A stretch of 64,000 bases of DNA from Trichoplax sp. H2 (Eukaryota > Placozoa > Uniplacotomia > Trichoplacea), in NCBI GenBank assembly GCA_003344405.1, contig NOWV01000071.1:124001-188000 (forward strand), in the 5' to 3' direction. Under the pieces are notes generated by a model. That model did not search any database and was not told the DNA's origin. It worked only from the letters and a program-made list of their open reading frames with translations. The number at the start of each line of letters is the position of its first letter. Positions within the stretch are counted from its first letter, which is position 1. The translations under genes were made by a program, and so were the position numbers. This document shows positions 55,101-64,000 of this stretch, piece after piece.

Positions 55101-58100
55101 CATTATTGTCTATACTTGACCTGATTTTGCTCCAAGTAATAAATCATACCTTCAAGAAATTCACTTCATTTATTCGCATAGTATTAAATGATGAACACGA
55201 TTTATTGCCTATATTTTAAATAATCTAATTTTCGTTAATTAATTGGAATTTTTCAGCTAATTATATAATCAACCACACCGACAAAAAGTAGGTTATTATA
55301 ATCATTATTCCTTTCATAATCATTCTCTGCTTTACTATTAATCTCATTTAGAAATTAATGAATGCTCTTCTAATCCTTGCCTTACTGGAGACTGTATCGA
55401 CAACATTAATCATTACACTTGCCAATGCTCACCCGGGATGACTGGTACCAATTGTGACACAGGTAACTGTATTAACTGTTGGATCAGCTTAAATAGGATT
55501 AAATTCAACTGCAAGGAAGATTAGTTACCTTAATATAACTATAACATCGAATCTAGATAAAAAATTAGTTTATTCTGATATTGATAATAAATAAATCGTT
55601 ATTTACAAATCATTAACGTAGAATAAGGCAGCATACATGTATAGCAAGTATAAATGCATAATGATTGAGTACTATTTGCTCAGCAGATACTATACATGAA
55701 CATCTATTTTTATTACCATTGCAGATGTAAATGAATGTTTAAACAAAAATGGTGGATGCAGCCACCATTGCAAGAATCTCTATTCCAGCTACTATTGCAG
55801 ATGTCCTGATAACTTAGAACTCCATACCGACAATCATACTTGCTTGGGTATGTATCTTAAGCTATCATTTAAATCAATCCATAGTTAGCTAAAAATTAAA
55901 ACTCACACCTCCAATAACAAACACGGTTACAAAATTATTTGCAATAGAAAGTATTATTTTGCTATTATGATTATATTTAATCAAGCCTGGTGTCAATATC
56001 GATTATGCTTTATAATGATTGCTCTTTTATTATAGATCCTTGTTCCGTAAATCATATTTCTTTTAATAATACGTTTAATCAATCAAGCGATTTTATGAAA
56101 GTATTTAAAATAAACAGCCAGTGTAATTCTTATTCGAGAAACTATAAACCAGCTCGTTGGTATGAAGCTAATCTCCAAGATAATTGCACCAACTTAGCAA
56201 ACTGGATCGATATCAACCAACAACAAGGCAAATGCACTGTAGTTACAAAAGCAAGCAACTTGCAATTAACTTCGTAACGAAATTCTCCATCATTCTACTA
56301 TCGTATATATAATTAGTTGCAGTATGAATATACTATATCATAGAGTATTCCAAAATAGTTTTCATTATAAATGATAATGACTTTTATTTTGATTTCAATC
56401 TTTAGTCAATCGTGACTTAAACCTAAAAAGTCGTCTGATCTGCATCAATTTTGGTCTTTCAACTTGTTTTAAGACACTGTCTATGAAAACGAAATCTTGC
56501 GCCAATGGAAAAGTAATTTATAAAGCAGATCCATCATCAGCATGCATTCTGAATTATTGTAGTCAAGTCAGCGATCCAGGTACGTAAGTTATTATTTCAA
56601 TGTGTTGCAGATAGAAAATTAGCCTTATGATGATCTCTAAATCGATTGATTAATTGATATTGAAAGATTACTGTAGATCGTCTCCTTGTCGTCAGGGACA
56701 GTGTCTGTCTACAGCTTCTGGTTATCAATGTAAATGTTTTCGAGGATTTGTTGGATTAAACTGTCAATATAAAGGTAAAGAGATCATTTTCGCTATAACT
56801 AGTTAGTCACATTGACAAAATTTGCTACAATAGAAATAACTCTTCCTTTTAGAGGAATTATTTAAAGTAACAATCCTTATTTTCCGTCAATATTATATAT
56901 AAATTGTTTATTATGGCAGTATCACAGTTTAGGTAAAAATTGAGATCAGCTATATAGTTCTCCTGTAGGTTTCTCGTTCGTCTTAAAACTGAAGCTGCTT
57001 ATTAAGCACATGCATGACACATCACATATTCCTTTATTAATATGCCAAAACAATATTCTGTATGCTAGAATTGTCTCTACTCTTACAATTAATATCATTA
57101 GTTGTCTGTTAAATAAAGTGTTTACTGACAATAATAGTTTGATTATTTCAATCAATGAGCAAACTAATTGATAAAGGTGCGACTTCAATATTCATCCATT
57201 TCCATTAAGCCTAGTTTCGCAATTGATAGGAAGTAAAGCTTCATGATTTCAACTCTAATTCAATAAGTACCCTGCATAGGATATGATGGCATATTCGGAA
57301 AGAAAGAGCTGATTTATTGTACTGCTTCATATCATTCTAAAATAAAAGTGCCTTCAACATTAGAGTATTTTTATTAGCTTTGCTGTAATACTTCAGTTAC
57401 TCTTTCGCATTAGTTTACCTCTATTTTACAACAGAGTTTCCTTCGTGATAGCTCATTGACATTGTAGATTCTAACATTTTTCGAACCATATCATTTACAC
57501 TGTATATCCGCCACTTTAGATTCTTGCTCATCCTTTCCTTGTCTGTATGGAAATTGTGAGATCACTTACAACGGCAATTATCAATGTCGATGTTATCCTT
57601 ACTATACTGGAAATCGTTGCCAAACAAAAATGAACGGTATGTCATCACCAAATGTACTTCTACTCGATTTACATATTTTACTTTCAACACTGAGTTGATT
57701 GTAAGTCGTTTATAAACCGAAATGACAATAATAATTGCTGAAAACTTGATCTATCCATGTAGTCCGTATTGTTATTCATTCAATGTATCTTACTAGTTAA
57801 ATAATACTGGCAAACAGCTAACAAAAGTTTTTACTTCTTTCATCAGCTACCGAATATTGTCTGACCAAAGCTAATTCTTGCTATGATATTGCCATGCAAC
57901 AGCCAAATAAAAAATTACCCAATCAATATTACGACATCTATGATGACGGAACTTGCAACTTTATGAACGTTAAAAAATGGCGCGTCTACTGCGACTTTAA
58001 CTCACAGCCTGGTTATGCTTGGACTTTAATAGATTCGTTTTCTTTTGCCAATAGTCGTCATTTTAAAATAAGGCGTTCATTTCCGTACGATAGCCCCATT

Positions 58101-58568
58101 AATCATGAAAACGTAAACTCTAAGCCATGGCCATTATATCGTATGAGTCGCGAACAAATGTTATCTACCTATCATCAATATCAAAATTTCAGTGATGGAG
58201 GGCTATGGCGAGCAACATGTAATTTTAATTCCCTTTCTTTTCCTCTTCTAACCGATCCTGTCGATTATATACAAAGTTCATTTCTACGATGGAATATATT
58301 GGAAGTTGGTACAGCAGATAGATGCCAATATATCGATTACGTTAACATTCGCGGCCACCTTTACAGAAATACAACACATTTTATTGACACGGGAACATCA
58401 GAACATTTTCATATCGAATCTGACATTGGCTGTTCTGGTAGGACAGTTCCCAATTCTGTCTATAGTGAAGATAATTTTGGCCAGTATCAAAACTACAATA
58501 GATTATTTACTTGTAGTGCCAATGCAACTAGTATCTCAAGTTGGTGGATAGGGACAAAAATTCAATAA
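47040..58568 (+). CDS. large D8C-EGF repeat protein with fibrinogen-like C-terminus
   Basis: At least 26 exons give about 1,440 residues of extracellular protein. The order is D8C, EGF, EGF, EGF, cbEGF; then D8C, EGF, EGF, cbEGF three times; then a degenerate D8C, EGF, EGF and a C-terminal domain of about 240 residues. EGF exons are 105-123 bp and each D8C is split in two (about 213 and 150-168 bp). Exons start and end in phase 1 almost without exception. cbEGF modules carry the D-I-N/D-E-C start and the later F/L-G-S-Y of calcium-binding EGFs. D8C halves carry WYRF-G and RNC-Q/K. Likely roles are adhesion, mucus or matrix, or recognition; this is inferred from the domains only. The first coding exon is not certain: an open frame runs back to an ATG at 46934, but a strong acceptor (TTTCTATACAG) just before the first D8C suggests that it is intron. 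No transmembrane segment is seen at the C-terminus. Confidence 0.88.
49196..50621 (+). other. supermodule 2: D8C, two EGFs, cbEGF
   Basis: Exons: D8C 49196-49408 (TWYRFNGG ... CAAISPGWL) and 49575-49724 ([19 protein letters not shown]); EGFs 49898-50002 ([13 protein letters not shown]) and 50168-50278 ([15 protein letters not shown]); cbEGF 50499-50621 ([19 protein letters not shown]). All junctions are phase 1. Confidence 0.9.
50728..52735 (+). other. supermodule 3: D8C, two EGFs, cbEGF
   Basis: Exons: D8C 50728-50940 (TWYRFNGG ... CGALSPGWL) and 51169-51318 ([20 protein letters not shown]); EGFs 51523-51627 ([13 protein letters not shown]) and 51801-51911 ([15 protein letters not shown]); cbEGF 52613-52735 ([19 protein letters not shown]). 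It is the closest relative of supermodule 2, exon for exon. Confidence 0.9.
53178..55847 (+). other. supermodule 4: D8C, two EGFs, cbEGF
   Basis: Exons: D8C 53178-53393 (NWYRLTGS ... [14 protein letters not shown]) and 54098-54262 (GIVNRTICF ... [12 protein letters not shown]); EGFs 54381-54488 ([12 protein letters not shown]) and 55352-55462 ([15 protein letters not shown]); cbEGF 55725-55847 ([16 protein letters not shown]). Introns here are longer than in modules 2 and 3. Confidence 0.88.
56036..57636 (+). other. supermodule 5: degenerate D8C and two EGFs
   Basis: The D8C first half (56036-56273) starts DPCSVNH and keeps RWYEA, where the others have WYRF, and it lacks the CG-x-x-SPGW block. 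Its donor leaves phase 2, whereas the second half (56406-56579, [16 protein letters not shown]) needs phase 1, so the junction does not fit with the sites I can see. EGFs follow at 56667-56774 ([13 protein letters not shown]) and 57520-57636 ([13 protein letters not shown]). There is no cbEGF. Confidence 0.65.
57847..58568 (+). other. C-terminal exon, fibrinogen-related-like domain
   Basis: One 722-bp exon encodes about 240 residues to the TAA stop. It contains VYCDF (about residue 50), then [12 protein letters not shown], the region that in fibrinogen-related domains reads CDM-x-GGGWTLI. Later come [17 protein letters not shown] and a terminal SSWWIGTK. At least six Cys are present. The Asp/Asn calcium site of fibrinogen domains is not evident. 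It could instead be a fibrillar-collagen-C-type relative, which shares the same fold opening. Assignment to the FReD superfamily is tentative. Confidence 0.55.
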
Positions 58569-59490
58569 TAGCGGAGTTCTGTCATTGACATCGTCAATTG
58601 ATGAAGAATTCTGTCATTTAGCGATAAGTCCATCATAATTAAGAAATTAGTAATTTCCATCTATCCTAAACCTCCAATCTGTACTTGTAGTAGGCACATT
58701 ATGTAAACTTTCAAGCTGTTATATTCTAGTATAAAAATGCTTGGAAATTGATTTCATAAAGACATGTGAACAAGTGAGATTTCCATTATAATAATTCAAT
58801 AACTGCCACATGCATACAGATATCTACGATGTACCGTGAAATTAATACTCTAAATGTGCAATAAATAAGCATCTTGAAAATCATCCGCGAGATGGGTTGC
58901 ATTTTATTCGTGTTTATTCCTTTTTCTTCCATCTTACTTCCATTTGCAAGATATCAACTGCTCTAGAAGATCACAATGGTCTGGCAGGTCTTACTCAATA
59001 ATGTAAGATAGCTCCGTCTCTTTTTCTTTGAAAATAATGCTATTAACTATCAGCCAGTATTTTATAAAATATGAATGTTTATCAGTAAGATCATTTGTAC
59101 TTACATAAAAAGTAATCTAATTAAACCAAGTAGCAAAAGTAATCATACCAGTTATACAATTTAGGTTAAAGTTTATTCAGTTACTCGTATGTTGTTTTCC
59201 TCTCCTGTATGATTGTCGTCCGTACTGAAATTGATGCTTTATTTAAGTATATAACATAAATAACTAAAAAGGAAATTACAAAAAATGGGAAAAGAAAGAT
59301 CTCACCTGCCAAACTGCTTGATATCTAAAATAGAAAGATCTTACAACACTTCAGCTACTACATTGAGATTGCGTAATTTCTATTTTATAAGGTGATATTT
59401 ACTAGGATAGCTATAATAATAATGGCAGATTTTATTACTCATTGAATCTTATCACTACCATTCTACATTCGTTAATTTTGCTTTAATAAT
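58569..59490. other. 3' flank of the large gene, no gene seen
   Basis: AT-rich sequence follows the stop codon. It separates the last exon from its decayed copy by about 0.9 kb. Confidence 0.45.
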
Positions 59491-59975
59491 TCTTGTCAGT
59501 ATGGAATTTTGTATAATTTTTAGCCATACCAGTTACCGATGCTAACTTGATAACACTGGAAATCGTTGCCAAGCATTGGAGATCGAAAAGATGTATAAGA
59601 AAGGTATATCATTACGAATAAGCAATTCCACTTAATTTATTTTAATATTGTATTGATTGCAAGTTACTAATAAGCCAAAATAAATGCAGATATTCAAGAA
59701 AACTGAATATAGCCTCGCGTTTTATATTCAATTAATTGATTGCATCTCACCAGCTAAAAATGATTTAAAAATAGTTTTGAGAAATGTTTATTCTTCGATC
59801 AGTATCCGCATATTGTCAAACCAGACCTAATTCTTGTCATGATCAACTTGAGAAATTAAGAAGGAATGAAAAATTGCTCTATCAATGTTGCGACGGATTT
59901 ATTGCCAAGATCGAATCGATCTCGCGTAAAAGTTTAAAAATAGATATGTTGTGTTGTAAGATGAAACTACTTTAA
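59491..59975 (+). pseudogene. decayed copy of the last EGF and start of the C-terminal exon
   Basis: 59491-59606 follows the EGF exon at 57520-57636 base by base in places (GTATGGAA, ACTGGAAATCGTTGCCAA) but carries stops. The intron part with GATTGCAAGTTACTAATAAG is also related. 59806-59900 (AYCQTRPNSCHDQLEK) matches [16 protein letters not shown] of 57853-57900. It then diverges and ends at a stop. A tandem duplication of the gene's 3' end, now eroded, explains this. Confidence 0.72.
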
Positions 59976-60895
59976 CAACTGCAAAGTTTGTACACTATTC
60001 AATTTCATTTTTTATGATAGCAATGATATCCTAAAATTTCTTATTCATTCTGCAATTATTACATTTTAATTGAATCTCGAAGGTAGGGGAAAGTAGTGAT
60101 TCGTAGTCACTATTTCGAATGGACTAAACAGTAAAAGGATAGGCTAGAGTAGAGTTCTTATGGAAAGAAACTTTAGCAGAATTATTATACTATAACAGTA
60201 TAGCAATCGTCAAGTTATTCATGGCAGTAAAAAGAGTGAGTAACTCTTGAGGTATGATTATCGTTGCCATATCATTTCTATTCGCTTCCAGAACCCTAGT
60301 TCTGAGATTACTTGAACATTCTGTCATCACAACCGCTTTTATCCTCGACAAAGTAGGTCAGCACTATTCTGTTCTCTCGCCGTCTCAAAGGTATTCATTC
60401 GTATTAATGATGATAGGTGATCAAGTTCAATCTTAGAGACCATCGATGTGGCAGAGATAGGACAAGCGTGAATAATTCCTAGTGGAAATCGATTGCTGCT
60501 TCATGATTATTACGATAAACATTGTCTGAAATATCATTAACAAGGAACATTCTGATAGTACCAATACAATTTAAATTGAAAATGGGCCGCTGTCATTACC
60601 ACAATCTGTTTTAGTATTACTGTAACTAAATTACGGAAGGTTATAACCTTTACTGGCAAGTTATTGACACTACAATAAATCATTTTAAGAGGCTGAATAA
60701 ACTAATCATCCCCAAAATATCGCCATGCAACGTCTATTAGATGCCGATTTAACATACTGATACATTAATAGCATTCCAGTTATTGCCATGTCATTGCAGA
60801 ATGTAGACGAAATAGATCAACTCTAGTTGATGATATCATTGCCCTACACAATTTGGTTTTATTTTCCCCTTAGTAGCATTGGATTTTTTCAATTT
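59976..60895. other. no gene seen
   Basis: The frame at 60254-60436 has no domain character. No exon is supported. Confidence 0.4.
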
Positions 60896-60897
60896 TT

Positions 60898-61203
60898 TTG
60901 TTGATGAACTTTAGAATTGTGAAGAAGAGGGATTTACAGCAGCTTCACTCTCTCGCATATGAACGTAAATGGTGTTTCTTACACACTAATTTGCAATCAG
61001 CGATCGTTGTCCGTACAAAAGATGATGAGGCAAACCAACATAATCGTAATAGAGCCAAACAGGAAATGCAATTTATTAATAGCTCATATCACGGTATTTC
61101 TGATATCTATCTGCCGCTTCATTTTAATACTGCTAGAGAAGTGATGAAATTATTCACACCAATCCGTATCCCAAATGAATATAAGATATACATTTTAGTT
61201 TAG
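60898..61203 (+). CDS. unrecognised short open frame
   Basis: A 101-codon frame (MLMNFRIVKKRDLQQLHSLA ...) has charged, protein-like composition and ends FNTAREVMK ... YKIYILV. I do not recognise it. Its last 30 codons recur at 61371-61461 (FNTARKVMK ... QKICILV), where the frame also stays open to the same end. The start codon is uncertain, and it could be the last exon of something or a repeat-derived frame. Confidence 0.25.
   Translation: MLMNFRIVKKRDLQQLHSLAYERKWCFLHTNLQSAIVVRTKDDEANQHNRNRAKQEMQFINSSYHGISDIYLPLHFNTAREVMKLFTPIRIPNEYKIYILV
61111..61203 (+). repeat. about 90-bp direct repeat, copy 1
   Basis: From CTTCATTTTAATACTGCTAG to CATTTTAGTTTAG. It is repeated 260 bp downstream with about a dozen substitutions, and the open frame is kept in both. 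Confidence 0.8.
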
Positions 61204-61370
61204 TGTAGTAGTTTCAGCGAATTACAGTAGTAATTGAAGTACAGTAGCATCAAAAAAGTAGGATAGTCTCTTATGCTTATAATCTTGTATCATGTTATAG
61301 ATTTGCTCAATTTTAATAACTCAGATTTTGAGTTGGAAGATTGCGAATCAATGGGGTTGCAAACCCAAGC

Positions 61371-61462
61371 ACTTCACGAGTTTAATACTGCTAGAAAAGT
61401 GATGAAATCATTCACACTAATCCGTTTCCCATGTGAACAAAAGATATGCATTTTAGTTTAGG
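61371..61462 (+). repeat. about 90-bp direct repeat, copy 2
   Basis: From CTTCACGAGTTTAATACTGC to CATTTTAGTTTAG, the partner of 61111-61203. Confidence 0.8.
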
Positions 61463-62339
61463 TTTCACTGTATGTTTTTAAATTCGTGATCTCTTTTACT
61501 TTTAACTTGCCAAATTAATATACATTTATTACCGGTACTCGTTAGATTGGTAAAATTTTCTCTATGCTTCACTCCCTATCGCATTAAAGGGTTTGATATT
61601 ATCAGTTTGTTACACTATGGAATCAATGAATATTAGCCACTTTGTATGCTATGCTATCGAAATAAAAATACGTGTATGACTAGCATTATATCGACTTCAA
61701 TTTTATTTAGGAACCTTCTGGATTTAATGTCCTTCCCTAAAAAATGTAACAGCTATATATGCAAGAAATATTGTACTGTGCTCATAGAATCTTCATGCAT
61801 TGATGAACGAACTACTGTACACGGCTGTAGTAAACATGAAATTATGTCGATCATATTACTTACAATCTAGTGTTAAAAGAAACTTTTTAATAAAGTGAAA
61901 ATATGATGTAAGACAACAGGCAATGAGCTAATTATTTTTGAAATTGTAATTGAAGATAGTGCATTTACGATTCTCTCCGTTAATTCAATTAGTAAATGTA
62001 GCGGGTAAGTAGCTAATTATTATAAATTTTTAATGAAGACGAAGACATTTATGAAAGTTGCCGTTTTTCAATTAATAAATATGCTGGTAGAGAGTAGGAC
62101 AGACGATCAAAATAATTGCTAGCATCGATTCTAATCACGATTTGAGTCACAACAAAAACAATTAAATAAATAAATCATAGAATGGCAATACTTCAAATAT
62201 GCATCCTTAATTAGTTTGTAACTTGTACTGTGATTTTTGTACATGGACTACGTCACTTAGCCTTACAGTAAGAATTCCCGCTATGTAACTTGCACCTCTA
62301 TTATGATGCGTAAGCTCGTCCTAATTATTTTTAAAAGGG
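61463..62339. other. no gene seen
   Basis: AT-rich sequence. The frame at 61646-61870 shows no supported feature. Confidence 0.4.
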
Positions 62340-62687
62340 TAGTTTTACTTTATGTGCATTAGGAGTTTCTGACGAGACTATTAAAGGCTGGTATCTGAAG
62401 ATCCCTTTTTGGTTAGTTAGTCGGTTAGATAGTCAACTAGTTTATCAATTGCTATTGAATTGTAAAGGCTATAATCTTGGGTGCTAAGATTTCTTCAGTA
62501 ATAAATAGCAGTCAATCTCTGACTACCTCGTCTACACTGTCAGTGACTCTATGATTATACTATAGTATTCGGTCGTTGGAATTGAATTATTTGGTGATAT
62601 AGCTAATCTCGTCTCTTTAAGTCAGTAAGTGGCGTTCTCCGCAAGGATTGGCATGTGTAGACTAATTTGTCACTAGTGGTGTGTGAC
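62340..62687 (-). repeat. dispersed repeat, right copy (inverted relative to 3463-3790)
   Basis: The reverse complement starts GTCACACACCACTAGTGA and ends TGCACATAAAGTAAAACT, following the left copy with scattered differences and one extra 20-bp stretch. No coding frame is present. Confidence 0.8.
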
Positions 62688-63560
62688 AACCACATATATA
62701 TGGCAAAAGGTATAAAGGATGAGTAGTCAGTTAACTGATTACTTCCTTTATTTTACTGTATTAAACTGTACTCGAGTAAATATTAATAAAATGTAATCTA
62801 TATTAGTTTTAGTCTAAATAGCCTTATATTGCGTGGTATAGATTAATAGATTAGTCTTTCACCGTAGCACTCTACCTACGAAACGTATAAGTAATCTACT
62901 AAATTAAGGTAATTCGTTGACGAAGACTACTTTGCGATAGCTAGACTATCTCAGTTCATGTTTTTCAAAAATTCATTATATATAATTATATTATTAAAGC
63001 ATCATATTAACAAATACATGATTCAATCATAGAAGAAATCGAAATTTTATACTGTAGAAACACAATAATTTTTTGTTAATCATAGTAATCGCTGCTTTTA
63101 ATGACATCAGCTTAGCATAGATGGCCAGTATCAAGTAGAGAATAGACATAGTTTCATAGAATCGCTGAATTTCAGAATCTAGTATGCTAGTCTGATTGGA
63201 CATTTGTAAATAACTCATTTTTAGATTAATCATAGAAATTTTTGTGGCCTGCCTCAATTAGATTTATATTAGGAAAACTATCCAAATTTTATACTGCGAA
63301 AGAAATGTTATGATAGGGGCCAGACATAACAAACTCACGTCGGTGCCAATGGCGTAGAACACCCATCAAGTGTATGGTAAAAATTTTTGTATTTATAGAT
63401 TTAAAATGATCATCGCTTACCTTAATTATGTAGTAGAGAGTCACATCAATATTAGATATTAGGACAAAAATACACTTATGTAGACATAATATAAATATAA
63501 AAATGGATAAAATATTAGGGGAGCAAAAATTATAGCAATTAAATAATAAACTAAGAACAC
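62688..63560. other. no gene seen
   Basis: AT-rich sequence. Minus-strand frames at 63027-63257 and 63289-63684 are hydrophobic and lack a recognisable domain. Confidence 0.35.
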
Positions 63561-63636
63561 TTACTAGCATAAATGTGATAAAATGCAATGTTGGCACCAT
63601 GCTATTAATGCAAGGCAGGTAGGATTGAAATTTTAG

Positions 63637-63711
63637 CATGAAAGAATGGAAAAGATATTGGTTTGTAAGAAAGTTTGAAGACAAATTAAATTATTATTCT
63701 CCCCGATGCAA
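63637..63711 (+). other. PH-domain-like fragment near the right edge
   Basis: After an acceptor-like ATTTTAG the frame reads MKEWKRYWFVRKFEDK and then LNYYSPR before a stop. The W-K-R-x-W-F-V pattern followed by L-x-Y-Y is the usual opening of a PH domain. The preceding sequence would supply LLMQGS, as PH domains often have, but only through an 18-bp intron, which is too short. Later PH strands are not assured. It could be an exon of a gene running out of the window, a pseudogene fragment, or chance. Confidence 0.33.
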
Positions 63712-64000
63712 TTAAAATTAAATATCTACATCGACTATGTTTTAATAATAATGGATGGTACAAGAAATAAAATATTTTGTATCAGTAAAAAGAACAGAAT
63801 TTTATTTTAATGACCTTACAGCAATACACGTATCAATCTGCGAAATTAATCAACAAGGAAATTTATAATAGCTAGTGAAGCGATTTCAGCAGTCATGACT
63901 TCTGCAAGTGCAACAGTAAAAGAAGTTAAAGCACTAGGTGACAAAAAAATAGTTGATAGTGGAAAGTAATAAAGTAATTATAGGTGATGGCTGGTATAAT
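63712..64000. other. right edge, possible exons but nothing firm
   Basis: A frame at about 63860-63967 reads RKFIIASEAISAVMTSASAT and continues amphipathic until GGAAAGTAATA, which could be a donor. It may belong with the PH-like fragment, but I cannot identify it. Confidence 0.25.

Noticed and set aside
58306-58551. 81-codon plus-strand frame inside the last exon
   Set aside because: It is an overlapping frame within the fibrinogen-like exon, without Cys spacing or other support.
63289-63684. 131-codon hydrophobic minus-strand frame
   Set aside because: It is rich in Phe, Leu, Ile and Cys without a clear membrane-protein pattern, has no splice partner, and lies antisense to the PH-like fragment. 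It may be a by-product of AT-rich sequence.

Overview
The window looks like nuclear DNA of an early-branching animal, most likely a placozoan close to Trichoplax. It is AT-rich. Its genes are split by short GT-AG introns (about 50 bp to 1 kb). It codes for animal families: an APAF1-type CARD/NB-ARC protein, a ROCK-type coiled coil, a UBE2D-type E2, and D8C (uromodulin/GP2-type) plus EGF extracellular proteins. The placozoan label is inferred from family content and gene structure, not from a search. All gene models were built by hand from splice sites and reading-frame phase.

Layout, left to right. At 1.9-2.4 kb on the minus strand lies an intronless GNAT acetyltransferase of bacterial style. 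At 2.5-3.8 kb is a repeat cluster, and part of it recurs inverted at 62.3-62.7 kb. At 6.6-9.2 kb is the C-terminal half of a ROCK kinase gene (coiled coil, PH start, C1 remnant, C-terminal helix) without a kinase domain and with lesions, so probably a pseudogene. At 12.9-14.4 kb is a complete six-exon UBE2D-like ubiquitin-conjugating enzyme. From 14.4 to 21.9 kb I see no gene. At 21.9-27.3 kb is an APAF1-like gene (CARD, P-loop, Walker B, GLPL, winged helix with VHD) whose WD40 part breaks down at about 28.2 kb.

The right half, about 30.5-60 kb, holds a local family of secreted or surface proteins. It has two tandemly duplicated loci, copy 1 at 32.6-35.8 kb (broken by several stops and frameshifts) and copy 2 at 40.1-42.1 kb (open in all recognised exons), then a large gene at 47.0-58.6 kb. 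The large gene repeats the supermodule D8C - EGF - EGF - calcium-binding-type EGF four times. A degenerate fifth D8C, two more EGFs and a fibrinogen-related-like C-terminal domain follow. Nearly every exon starts and ends in phase 1, so domains can be added or lost without breaking the frame. A decayed copy of the gene's last exons lies just downstream at 59.5-60.0 kb.

A 20-N gap at 31430-31449 is flanked by sequence that repeats within the window in a telling way. The left contig end equals the flanks of copy 1 joined together without the 4.96 kb that holds copy 1. That is the signature of two alleles, one deleted for the copy 1 pseudogene, placed in series by the assembler, or of a real duplication with an internal deletion. 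The last kilobase holds a weak PH-domain-like fragment.
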